A DNA stretch of 64,000 nucleotides from Siphonodentalium dalli (taxonomy: Eukaryota; Mollusca; Scaphopoda; Gadilida; Siphonodentaliidae). Shown piece after piece: positions 11,801 to 24,629 of this stretch; the first letter of the stretch is position 1, and the number at the start of each line of letters is the position of its first letter. The stretch lies in the NCBI GenBank assembly GCA_032622095.1, contig CP136069.1:189587122-189651121 (forward strand), written 5' to 3'. Both the position numbers and the translations under genes were made by a program. A model generated the notes under the pieces. That model did not search any database and was not told the DNA's origin. It saw only the letters and a list, made by a program, of their open reading frames with translations.

Positions 11801-12769
11801 ACTCCGTAATGATATACAATGTGTTTGATGAACTCCGTAATGTTATACAATTTGTTTGATGAACTCCATAATGTTATACAATTTGTTTGATGAACTCCAT
11901 AATGTTATACAATTTGTTTGATGAACTCCGTAATGTTATACAATTTGTTTGATGAACTCCGTATGGTTATACAATTTGTTTGATGAACTCCATTATGTTA
12001 TACAATTTGTTTGATGAACTCCGTGATGTTATACAATTTGTTTGATGAACTCCATAATGTTATACAATTTGTTTGATGAACTCCATAATGTTATACAATT
12101 TGTTTGATGAACTCCGTAATGTTATACAATTTGTTTGATGAACTCCGTAATGTTATGCAATGTGTTTGATGGACTCCATAATGTTATACAATGTGTTTGA
12201 TGAACTCCGTAATGTTATACAATTTGTTTGATGAACTCCATAATGTTATACAATTTGTTTGATGAACTCCATAATGTTATACAATTTGTTTGATGAACTC
12301 CGTAATGTTATGCAATGTGTTTGATGGACTCCATAATGTTATACAATGTGTTTGATGAACTCCGTATGGTTATACAATTTGTTTGATGAACTCCATTATG
12401 TTATACAATTTGTTTGATGAACTCCGTAATGTTATGCAATGTGTTTGATGGACTCCATAATGTTATACAATGTGTTTGATGAACTCCGTAATGTTATACA
12501 ATTTGTTTGATGAACTCCATAATGTTATACAATTTGTATGATGAACTCCATAATGTTATACAATTTGTTTGATGAACTCCGTAATGTTATACAATTTGTT
12601 TGATGAACTCCGTAATGTTATGCAATGTGTTTGATGGACTCCATAATGTTATACAATGTGTTTGATGAACTCCGTAATGTTATACAATTTGTTTGATGAA
12701 CTCCATAATGTTATACAATTTGTTTGATGAACTCCGTAATGTTATACAATTTGTTTGATGAACTCCGTA
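8895..12769. repeat. 3,875-bp HOR (125 monomers), copy 1
   Basis: This matches 12770-16644 at an offset of 3,875 bp, exactly 125 x 31. Matching rare markers are GCGTAATG 8921/12796, CTTCATAATG 9136/13011, TATGG 10071/13946, ATACCATTTG 10636/14511, CCCTAATG 10781/14656, GTCTGATG 11203/15078, TATGG 11962/15837 and GTATGATG 12536/16411. Internally, the markers at 10071 and 11962 show two similar halves 1,891 bp (61 monomers) apart. Confidence 0.92.
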
Positions 12770-15700
12770 ATGTTATACAATTTGTTTGATGAACTGCGTA
12801 ATGTTATACAATTTGTTTGATGAACTCCATAATGTTATACAATTTGTTTGATGAACTCCATAATGTTATACAATTTGTTTGATGAACTCCATAATGTTAT
12901 ACAATTTGTTTGATGAACTCCATAATGTTATACAATTTGTTTGATGAACTCCATAATGTTATACAATTTGTTTGATGAACTCCATAATGTTATACAATTT
13001 GTTTGATGAACTTCATAATGTTATACAATTTGTTTGATGAACTCCATAATGTTATACAATTTGTTTGATGAACTCCGTAATGTTATGCAATGTGTTTGAT
13101 GAACTCCGTAATGTTATACAATTTGTTTGATGAACTCCATAATGTTATACAATTTGTTTGATGAACTCCGTAATGTTATACAATTTGTTTGATGAACTCC
13201 ATAATGTTATACAATTTGTTTGATGAACTCCATAATGTTATACAATTTGTTTGATGAACTCCGTAATGTTATACAATTTGTTTGATGAACTCCATAATGT
13301 TATACAATTTGTTTGATGAACTCCATAATGTTATACAATTTGTTTGATGAACTCCATAATGTTATACAATTTGTTTGATGAACTCCGTAATGTTATACAA
13401 TTTGTTTGATGAACTCCATAATGTTATACAATTTGTTTGATGAACTCCATTATGTTATACAATTTGTTTGAAAAACTCCGTAATGTTATACAATGTGTTT
13501 GATGAACTCCGTAATGTTATACAATTTGTTTGATGAACTCCGTAATGTTATACAATTTGTTTGATGAACTCCATAATGTTATACAATTTGTTTGATGAAC
13601 TCCATAATGTTATACAATTTGTTTGATGAACTCCATAATGTTATACAATTTGTTTGATGGACTCCATAATGTTATACAATTTGTTTGATGGACTCCATAA
13701 TGTTATACAATTTGTTTGATGAGCTCCATAATGTTATACAATTTGTTTGAAAAACTTCATAATGTTATACAATGTGTTTGATGAACTCCGTAATGATATG
13801 CAATGTGTTTGATGAACTCCGTAATGTTATACAATTTGTTTGATGAACTCCATAATGTTATACAATTTGTTTGATGAACTCCATAATGTTATACAATTTG
13901 TTTGATGAACTCCGTAATGATATACAATTTGTTTGATGAACTCCGTATGGTTATACAATTTGTTTGATGAACTCCATTATGTTATACAATTTGTTTGATG
14001 AACTCCGTGATGTTATACAATTTGTTTGATGAACTCCATAATGTTATACAATTTGTTTGATGAACTCCATAATGTTATACAATTTGTTTGATGAACTCCG
14101 TAATGTTATACAATTTGTTTGATGAACTCCGTAATGTTATGCAATGTGTTTGATGGACTCCATAATGTTATACAATGTGTTTGATGAACTCCGTAATGTT
14201 ATACAATTTGTTTGATGAACTCCATAATGTTATACAATTTGTTTGATGAACTCCATAATGTTATACAATTTGTTTGATGAACTCCGTAATGTTATGCAAT
14301 GTGTTTGATGGACTCCATAATGTTATACAATGTGTTTGATGAACTCCGTATGGTTATACAATTTGTTTGATGAACTCCATTATGTTATACAATTTGTTTG
14401 ATGAACTCCGTAATGTTATGCAATGTGTTTGATGGACTCCATAATGTTATACAATGTGTTTGATGAACTCCGTAATGTTATACAATTTGTTTGATGAACT
14501 CCATAATGTTATACCATTTGTATGATGAACTCCATAATGTTATACAATTTGTTTGATGAACTCCGTAATGTTATACAATTTGTTTGATGAACTCCGTAAT
14601 GTTATGCAATGTGTTTGATGGACTCCATAATGTTATACAATGTGTTTGATGAACTCCCTAATGTTATACAATTTGTTTGATGAACTCCATAATGTTATAC
14701 AATTTGTTTGATGAACTCCGTAATGTTATACAATTTGTTTGATGAACTCCGTAATGTTATGCAATGTGTTTGATGGACTCCATAATGTTATACAATTTGT
14801 TTGGTGAACTCCGTAATGTTATACAATTTGTTTGATGAACTCCATAATGTTATACAATTTGTTTGATGAACTCCATAATGTTATACAATTTGTTTGATGA
14901 ACTCCATAATGTTATACAATTTGTTTGATGAACTCCATAATGTTATACAATTTGTTTGATGAACTCCATAATGTTATACAATTTGTTTGATGAACTCCAT
15001 AATGTTATACAATTTGTTTGATGAACTCCGTAATGTTATGCAATGTGTTTGATGAACTCCGTAATGTTATACAATTTGTCTGATGAACTCCATAATGTTA
15101 TACAATTTGTTTGATGAACTCCATAATGTTATACAATTTGTTTGATGAACTCCGTAATGTTATACAATTTGTTTGATGAACTCCATAATGTTATACAATT
15201 TGTTTGATGAACTCCATAATGTTATACAATTTGTTTGATGAACTCCATAATGTTATACAATTTGTTTGATGAACTCCGTAATGTTATACAATTTGTTTGA
15301 TGAACTCCATAATGTTATACAATTTGTTTGATGAACTCCATAATGTTATACAATTTGTTTGAAAAACTCCATAATGTTATACAATGTGTTTGATGAACTC
15401 CGTAATGTTATACAATTTGTTTGATGAACTCCGTAATGTTATACAATTTGTTTGATGAACTCCATAATGTTATACAATTTGTTTGATGAACTCCATAATG
15501 TTATACAATTTGTTTGATAAACTCCATAATGTTATACAATTTGTTTGATGGACTCCATAATGTTATACAATTTGTTTGATGGACTCCATAATGTTATACA
15601 ATTTGTTTGATGAGCTCCATAATGTTATACAATTTGTTTGAAAAACTCCATAATGTTATACAATGTGTTTGATGAACTCCGTAATGATATACAATGTGTT

Positions 15701-16644
15701 TGATGAACTCCGTAATGTTATACAATTTGTTTGATGAACTCCATAATGTTATACAATTTGTTTGATGAACTCCATAATGTTATACAATTTGTTTGATGAA
15801 CTCCGTAATGTTATACAATTTGTTTGATGAACTCCGTATGGTTATACAATTTGTTTGATGAACTCCATTATGTTATACAATTTGTTTGATGAACTCCGTG
15901 ATGTTATACAATTTGTTTGATGAACTCCATAATGTTATACAATTTGTTTGATGAACTCCATAATGTTATACAATTTGTTTGATGAACTCCGTAATGTTAT
16001 ACAATTTGTTTGATGAACTCCGTAATGTTATGCAATGTGTTTGATGGACTCCATAATGTTATACAATGTGTTTGATGAACTCCGTAATGTTATACAATTT
16101 GTTTGATGAACTCCATAATGTTATACAATTTGTTTGATGAACTCCATAATGTTATACAATTTGTTTGATGAACTCCGTAATGTTATGCAATGTGTTTGAT
16201 GGACTCCATAATGTTATACAATGTGTTTGATGAACTCCGTATGGTTATACAATTTGTTTGATGAACTCCATTATGTTATACAATTTGTTTGATGAACTCC
16301 GTAATGTTATGCAATGTGTTTGATGGACTCCATAATGTTATACAATGTGTTTGATGAACTCCGTAATGTTATACAATTTGTTTGATGAACTCCATAATGT
16401 TATACAATTTGTATGATGAACTCCATAATGTTATACAATTTGTTTGATGAACTCCGTAATGTTATACAATTTGTTTGATGAACTCCGTAATGTTATGCAA
16501 TGTGTTTGATGGACTCCATAATGTTATACAATGTGTTTGATGAACTCCGTAATGTTATACAATTTGTTTGATGAACTCCATAATGTTATACAATTTGTTT
16601 GATGAACTCCGTAATGTTATACAATTTGTTTGATGAACTCCGTA
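12770..16644. repeat. 3,875-bp HOR (125 monomers), copy 2
   Basis: This is the second copy of 8895-12769, with shared markers every few hundred bases and no change of register. Private changes (for example GGTGAACTCC near 14803) are few, so the duplication is recent relative to monomer divergence. The end is placed where the variant order stops matching and a further half unit begins. Confidence 0.92.
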
Positions 16645-18566
16645 ATGTTATGCAATGTGTTTGATGGACTCCATAATGTTATACAATTTGTTTGATGAAC
16701 TCCGTAATGTTATACAATTTGTTTGATGAACTCCATAATGTTATACAATTTGTTTGATGAACTCCATAATGTTATACAATTTGTTTGATGAACTCCATAA
16801 TGTTATACAATTTGTTTGATGAACTCCATAATGTTATACAATTTGTTTGATGAACTCCATAATGTTATACAATTTGTTTGATGAACTCCATAATGTTATA
16901 CAATTTGTTTGATGAACTCCATAATGTTATACAATTTGTTTGATGAACTCCGTAATGTTATGCAATGTGTTTGATGAACTCCGTAATGTTATACAATTTG
17001 TCTGATGAACTCCATAATGTTATACAATTTGTTTGATGAACTCCATAATGTTATACAATTTGTTTGATGAACTCCGTAATGTTATACAATTTGTTTGATG
17101 AACTCCATAATGTTATACAATTTGTTTGATGAACTCCATAATGTTATACAATTTGTTTGATGAACTCCATAATGTTATACAATTTGTTTGATGAACTCCG
17201 TAATGTTATACAATTTGTTTGATGAACTCCATAATGTTATACAATTTGTTTGATGAACTCCATAATGTTATACAATTTGTTTGAAAAACTCCATAATGTT
17301 ATACAATGTGTTTGATGAACTCCGTAATGTTATACAATTTGTTTGATGAACTCCGTAATGTTATACAATTTGTTTGATGAACTCCATAATGTTATACAAT
17401 TTGTTTGATGAACTCCATAATGTTATACAATTTGTTTGATGAACTCCATAATGTTATACAATTTGTACGATGGACTCCATAATGTTATACAATTTGTTTG
17501 ATGGACTCCATAATGTTATACAATTTGTTTGATGAACTCCATAATGTTATACAATTTGTTTGAAAAACTCCATAATGTTATACAATGTGTTTGATGAACT
17601 CCGTAATGATATACAATGTGTTTGATGAACTCCGTAATGTTATACAATTTGTTTGATGAACTCCATAATGTTATACAATTTGTTTGATGAACTCCATAAT
17701 GTTATACAATTTGTTTGAAGAACTCCGTAATGTTATACAATTTGTTTGATGAACTCCGTATGGTTATACAATTTGTTTGATGAACTCCATTATGTTATAC
17801 AATTTGTTTGATGAACTCCGTGATGTTATACAATTTGTTTGATGAACTCCATAATGTTATACAATTTGTTTGATGAACTCCATAATGTTATACAATTTGT
17901 TTGATGAACTCCGTAATGCTATACAATTTGTTTGATGAACTCCGTAATGTTATGCAATGTGTTTGATGGACTCCATAATGTTATACAATGTGTTTGATGA
18001 ACTCCGTAATGTTATACAATTTGTTTGATGAACTCCATAATGTTATACAATTTGTTTGATGAACTCCATAATGTTATACAATTTGTTTGATGCACTCCGT
18101 AATGTTATGCAATGTGTTTGATGGACTCCATAATGTTATACAATGTGTTTGATGAACTCCGTATGGTTATACAATTTGTTTGATGAACTCCATTATGTTA
18201 TACAATGTGTTTGATGAACTCCGTAATGTTATGCAATGTGTTTGATGGACTCCATAATGTTATACAATGTGTTTGATGAACTCCGTAATGTTATACAATT
18301 TGTTTGATGAACTCCATAATGTTATACAATTTGTATGATGAACTCCATAATGTTATACAATTTGTTTGATGAACTCCGTAATGTTATACAATTTGTTTGA
18401 TGAACTCCGTAATGTTTTGCAATGTGTTTGATGGACTCCATAATGTTATACAATTTGTTAGATGAACTCCGTAATGTTATACAATTTGTTTGATGAACTC
18501 CATAATGTTATACAATTTGTTTGATGAACTCCGTAATGTTATACAATTTGTTTGATGAACTCCGTA
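16645..18566. repeat. Extra 1,922-bp half unit of the R HOR
   Basis: This segment repeats 14723-16644 at an offset of 1,922 bp (62 monomers). Markers are GTCTGATG 15078/17000, TATGG 15837/17759 and GTATGATG 16411/18333. The R block therefore holds two full 3,875-bp units plus one extra half. This copy carries more private changes (GTACGATGG near 17466, GAAGAAC near 17718, TTTTGC near 18416) than the others. Confidence 0.88.
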
Positions 18567-19351
18567 ATGTTATGTAATGTGTTTGATGGACTCCATAATG
18601 TTTTACAATGTGTTTGATGAACTCCGTAATGTTATACAATTTGTTTGATGAACTCCATAATGTTATACAATTTGTTTGATGAACTCCGTAATGTTATACA
18701 ATTTGTTTGATGAACTCCGTAATGTTATGCAATGTGTTTGATGGACTCCATAATGTTATACAATGTGTTTGATGAACTCCGTAATGTTATACAATTTGTT
18801 TGATGAACTCCATAATGTTATACAATTTGTTTGATGAACTCCATAATGTTATACAATTTGTTTGATGAACTCCATAATGTTATACAATTTGTTTGGTGAA
18901 CTCCATAATGTTATACAATTTGTTTGATGAACTCCGTAATGTTATACAATTTGTTTGATGAACTCCATAATGTTATACAATGTGTTTGATGAACTCCGTA
19001 ATGTTATACAATTTGTTTGATGAACTCCGTAATGTTATACAATTCGTTTGATGAACTCCGTAATGTTATACAATTTGTTTGATGGACTCCATAATGTAAT
19101 ACAATGTGTTTGATGAACTCCGTAATGTTATACAATTTGTTTGATAAACTCCGTAATGTTATACAATTTGTTTGATGGACTCCATAATGTTATACAATGT
19201 GTTTGATGAACTCCGTAATGTTATACAATTTGTTTGATGAACTCCATAATGTTATACAATTTGTTTGATGAATTCCGTAATGTTATACAATTTGTTTGAT
19301 GAACTCCATAATGTTATACAATTTGTTTGATGAACTCCGTAATGTTATACA

Positions 19352-19358
19352 ATTTGTT
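19352..19358. other. Empty (pre-insertion) site, ATTTGTT
   Basis: This single heptamer corresponds to both target duplications at 339-345 and 474-480. The left flank (GTTATACA) and the right flank (TGATGAACTCC) are continuous here, so this copy never received the insert or lost it precisely. Confidence 0.82.
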
Positions 19359-19980
19359 TGATGAACTCCGTAATGTTAAACAATTTGTTTGATGAACTCC
19401 GTAATATTATACAATTTGTTTGATGAACTCCGTAATATTATACAATTTGTTTGATGAACTCCATAATATTATACTATTTGTTTGATGAACTCCGTAATGT
19501 TAAACAATTTGTTTGATGAACTCCGTAATGTTATACAATTTGTTTGATGAACTCCATAATATTATACTATTTGTTAGATGAACTCCGTAATGTTAAACAA
19601 TTTGTTTGATGAACTCCGTAATGTTATACAATTTGTTTGATGAACTCCATAATGTTATACAATTTGTTTGATGAACTCCATAATATTATACTATTTGTTT
19701 GATGAACTCCGCAATGTTATACAATTTGTTTGATGAACTCCGTAATGTTATACAATTTGTTTGATGAACTCCATAATATTATACTATTTGTTTGATGAAC
19801 TCCGTAATGTTAAACAATTTGTTTGATGAACTCCGTAATGTTATACAATTTGTTTGATGAACTCCATAATATTATACTATTTGTTTGATGAACTCCGTAA
19901 TGTTAAACAATTTGTTTGATGAACTCCGTAATGTTATACAATTCGTTTGATGAACTCCATAATATTATACTATTTGTTTG
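19359..19980. repeat. S-type satellite block, second copy
   Basis: Monomers with AATATTATAC, ATTATACTATTTG and GTTAAAC form this block, aligned to 481 onward at 18,878 bp. It ends with the ATTCGTTTGATG marker (19941), which then recurs near 22301, 24630, 31378, 37584, 38950, 45156, 53599 and 58452 and works as a phase tag for the mosaic to the right. Confidence 0.85.
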
Positions 19981-22300
19981 ATGAACTCCGTAATGTTATA
20001 CAATTTGTTTGATGAACTCCGTAATGTTATGCAATGTGTTTGATGGACTCCATAATGTTATACAATTTGTTTGATGAACTCCATAATGTTATACAATTTG
20101 TTTGATGAACTCCATAATGTTATACAATTTGTTTGAAAAACTCCATAATGTTATACAATGTGTTTGATGAACTCCATAATGATATACAATGTGTTTGATG
20201 AACTCCGTAATGTTATACAATTTGTTTGATGAACTGCGCAATGTTATGCAATGTGTTTGATCGACTCCATAATGTTATACAATTTGTTTGATGAACTCCA
20301 TAATGTTATACAATTTGTTTGATGAACTCCATAATGTTATACAATTTGTTTGAAAAACTCCATAATGTTATACAATGTGTTTGATGAACTCCGTAATGAT
20401 ATACAATGTGTTTGATGAACTCCGTAATGTTATACAATTTGTTTGATGAACTCCGTAATGTTATACAATTTGTTTGATGAACTCCGTAATGTTATACAAT
20501 TTGTTTGAAAAACTCCATAATAATATACAATGTGTTTGATGAACTCCGTAATGTTATACAATTTGTTTGATGAACTCCGTAATGTTATACAATTTGTTTG
20601 ATGAACTCCGTAATGATATACAATTTGTTTGATGAACTCCGTAATGTTATACAATTTGTGTGATGAACTCCGTAATGTTATACAATTTGTTTGATGAACT
20701 CCGTAATGTTATACAATTTGTTTAATGAACTACATAATGTTATACAATTTGTTTGATGAACTCCGTAATGTTATACAATATGTTTGATAAACTCAATAAT
20801 GTTATACAATTTGTTTGATAAACTCCGTAATGTTACTCAATTTGTTTGATAAACTCCGTAATGTTATACAATATGTTTGATAAACTCAATAATGTTATAC
20901 AATTTGTTTGATACACTCCGTAATGTTACTCAATTTGTTTGATAAACTCTCGTAATGTTATACAATATGTTTGATAAACTCAATAATGTTATACAATTTG
21001 TTTGATAAACTCAATAATGTTATACAATTTGTTTGATAAACTCCATAATGTTATACAATATGTTTGATAAACTCAATAATGTTATACAATTTGTTTGATA
21101 CACTCCGTAATGTTACTCAATTTGTTTGATAAACTCTCGTAATGTTATACAATATGTTTGATAATCTCCATAATGTTATACAATTTGTTTGATAAACTCA
21201 ATAATGTTATACAATTTGTTTGATAAACTCCATAATGTTATACAATTTGTTTGATGAACTCCGTAATGTTATACAATTTGTTTGATAAACTCCGTAATGT
21301 TACTCAATTTGTTTGATAAACTCCGTAATGTTATACAATATGTTTGATAAACTCAATAATGTTATACAATTTGTTTGATACACTCCGTAATGTTACTCAA
21401 TTTGTTTGATAAACTCTCGTAATGTTATACAATATGTTTGATAAACTCCATAATGTTATACAATTTGTTTGATAAACTCAATAATGTTATACAATTTGTT
21501 TGATAAACTCCATAATGTTATACAATTTGTTTGATGAACTCCGTAATGTTATACAATTTGTTTGATGAACTCCGTAATGTTATACAATTTGTTTGAAAAA
21601 CTCCATAATGATATACAATGTGTTTGATGAACTCCGTAATGTTATACAATTTGTTTGATGAACTCCGTAATGTTATACAATTTGTGTGATGAACTCCGTA
21701 ATGTTATACAATTTGTTTAATGAACTACATAATGTTATACAATTTGTTTGATGAACTCCGTAATGTTATACAATTTGTTTGATGAACTCCGTAATGTTAT
21801 ACAATATGTTTGATAAACTCAATAATGTTATACAATTTGGTTGATAAACTCCGTAATGTAACTCAATTTGTTTGATAAACTCCGTAATGTTATACAATAT
21901 GTTTGATAAACTCAATAATGTTATACAATATGTTTGATAAACTCAATAATGTTATACAATTTGTTTGATACACTCCGTAATGTTACTCAATTTGTTTGAT
22001 AAACTCTCGTAATGTTATACAATATGTTTGATAAACTCCATAATGTTATACAATTTGTTTGATAAACTCAATAATGTTATACAATTTGTTTGATAAACTC
22101 CGTAATGTTATACAAGTTGTTTGATGAACTCCGTAATGTTACACAATTTGTTTGATGAACTCCATAATGTTATACAATTTGTTTGATGAACTCCGTAATG
22201 TTATACAATTTGTTTGATGAACTCCATAATATTATACAATTTGTTTGATGAACACCGTAATGTTAAACAATTTGTTTGATGAACTCCGTAATGTTATACA
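19941..22300. repeat. 2.3-kb S-P-Q unit, copy 1 (2,360 bp)
   Basis: The unit is phased on ATTCGTTTGATG. It contains in order an S end, a P block (GATGGACTCC, GAAAAACTCC, GCGCAATG, GATATAC) and a short Q block with TTTGGTTGATAAAC near 21838 and CTCTCG 32-mers. It carries one extra GATAAACTCAATAATG monomer near 21910 that copy 2 lacks. It also has a private GATCGACTCC (near 20269) and GAACACCG (near 22251). Confidence 0.9.
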
Positions 22301-24629
22301 ATTCGTTTGATGAACTCCATAATATTATACTATTTGTTTGATGAACTCCGTAATGTTATACAATTTGTTTGATGAACTCCGTAATGTTATGCAATGTGTT
22401 TGATGGACTCCATAATGTTATACAATTTGTTTGATGAACTCCATAATGTTATACAATTTGTTTGATGAACTCCATAATGTTATACAATTTGTTTGAAAAA
22501 CTCCATAATGTTATACAATGTGTTTGATGAACTCCATAATGATATACAATGTGTTTGATGAACTCCGTAATGTTATACAATTTGTTTGATGAACTGCGCA
22601 ATGTTATGCAATGTGTTTGATGGACTCCATAATGTTATACAATTTGTTTGATGAACTCCATAATGTTATACAATTTGTTTGATGAACTCCATAGTGTTAT
22701 ACAATTTGTTTGAAAAACTCCATAATGTTATACAATGTGTTTGATTAACTCCGTAATGATATACAATGTGTTTGATGAACTCCGTAATGTTATACAATTT
22801 GTTTGATGAACTCCGTAATGTTATACAATTTGTTTGATGAACTCCGTAATGTTATACAATTTGTTTGAAAAACTCCATAATGATATACAATGTGTTTGAT
22901 GAACTCCGTAATGTTATACAATTTGTTTGATGAACTCCGTAATGTTATACAATTTGTTTGATGAACTCCGTAATGATATACAATTTGTTTGATGAACTCC
23001 GTAATGTTATACAATTTGTGTGATGAACTCCGTAATGTTATACAATTTGTTTGATGAACTCCGTAATGTTATACAATTTGTTTAATGAACTACATAATGT
23101 TATACAATTTGTTTGATGAACTCCGTAATGTTATACAATATGTTTGATAAACTCAATAATGTTATACAATTTGTTTGATAAACTCCGTAATGTTACTCAA
23201 TTTGTTTGATAAACTCCGTAATGTTATACAATATGTTTGATAAACTCAATAATGTTATACAATTTGTTTGATACACTCCGTAATGTTACTCAATTTGTTT
23301 GATAAACTCTCGTAATGTTATACAATATGTTTGATAAACTCAATAATGTTATACAATTTGTTTGATAAACTCAATAATGTTATACAATTTGTTTGATAAA
23401 CTCCATAATGTTATACAATATGTTTTATAAACTCAATAATGTTATACAATTTGTTTGATACACTCCGTAATGTTACTCAATTTGTTTGATAAACTCTCGT
23501 AATGTTATACAATATGTTTGATAATCTCCATAATGTTATACAATTTGTTTGATAAACTCAATAATGTTATACAATTTGTTTGATAAACTCCATAATGTTA
23601 TACAATTTGTTTGATGAACTCCGTAATGTTATACAATTTGTTTGATAAACTCCGTAATGTTACTCAATTTGTTTGATAAACTCCGTAATGTTATACAATA
23701 TGTTTGATAAACTCAATAATGTTATACAATTTGTTTGATACACTCCGTAATGTTACTCAATTTGTTTGATAAACTCTCGTAATGTTATACAATATGTTTG
23801 ATAAACTCCATAATGTTATACAATTTGTTTGATAAACTCAATAATGTTATACAATTTGTTTGATAAACTCCATAATGTTATACAATTTGTTTGATGAACT
23901 CCGTAATGTTATACAATTTGTTTGATGAACTCCGTAATGTTATACAATTTGTTTGAAAAACTCCATAATGATATACAATGTGTTTGATGAACTCCGTAAT
24001 GTTATACAATTTGTTTGATGAACTCCGTAATGTTATACAATTTGTGTGATGAACTCCGTAATGTTATACAATTTGTTTAATGAACTACATAATGTTATAC
24101 AATTTGTTTGATGAACTCCGTAATGTTATACAATTTGTTTGATGAACTCCGTAATGTTATACAATATGTTTGATAAACTCAATAATGTTATACAATTTGG
24201 TTGATAAACTCCGTAATGTAACTCAATTTGTTTGATAAACTCCGTAATGTTATACAATATGTTTGATAAACTCAATAATGTTATACAATTTGTTTGATAC
24301 ACTCCGTAATGTTACTCAATTTGTTTGATAAACTCTCGTAATGTTATACAATATGTTTGATAAACTCCATAATGTTATACAATTTGTTTGATAAACTCAA
24401 TAATGTTATACAATTTGTTTGATAAACTCCGTAATGTTATACAATTTGTTTGATGAACTCCGTAATGTTACACAATTTGTTTGATGAACTCCATAATGTT
24501 ATACAATTTGTTTGATGAACTCCGTAATGTTATACAATTTGTTTGATGAACTCCATAATATTATACAATTTGTTTGATGAACTCCGTAATGTTAAACAAT
24601 TTGTTTGATGAACTCCGTAATGTTATACA
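22301..24629. repeat. 2.3-kb S-P-Q unit, copy 2 (2,329 bp)
   Basis: This copy repeats copy 1 at an offset of 2,360 bp through the shared TTTGGTTGATAAAC and GTAACTC variants (21839/24199). It is then one monomer shorter. Those two variants are absent from copy 3, so copies 1 and 2 are the closest pair. Confidence 0.9.

Larger units (their letters stand above)
8541..19358. repeat. R-type satellite block, about 10.8 kb
   Basis: GATAAACTC monomers nearly vanish at about 8540. The block consists of GATGAACTCC with CCATAATG or CCGTAATG, GATGGACTCC, occasional GAAAAACTCC and a CCGTATGGTTATAC / CCATTATG pair. All units are 31 bp, since the 32-bp CTCTCG form is absent. Internal organisation is a 3,875-bp HOR made of two related halves of about 1.9 kb. 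The right end (19014-19358) is the paralogue of window positions 1-345. Confidence 0.9.
19014..20952. repeat. Long-range paralogue of window positions 1-2105
   Basis: Alignment to the start of the window is exact in register: offset 19,013 bp before the insert, 18,878 bp after it to at least 1776, and 18,847 bp by 2100 after one monomer is gained in the first copy. Shared private variants include GATGGA pairs, TTAGATG and CCGCAATG. This makes R-S-P-Q a super-period of about 19 kb and supplies the empty site for the insert at 346-473. Confidence 0.92.

Noticed and set aside
19941-19960. CENP-B box-like motif in the ATTCGTTTGATG monomers
   Set aside because: TTCG and the following spacing fit the first half, but the required CGGG half is absent (AACT instead). 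The monomer has no other match.
20430-20654. Minus-strand 74-codon open frames here and at 15 other places as possible small genes
   Set aside because: The translation is itself a 31-residue tandem repeat produced by reading the satellite in three rotating frames. The frame exists only where GATATAC removes a TAA, it has no ribosome-site or promoter context, and its copies follow the HOR duplications.
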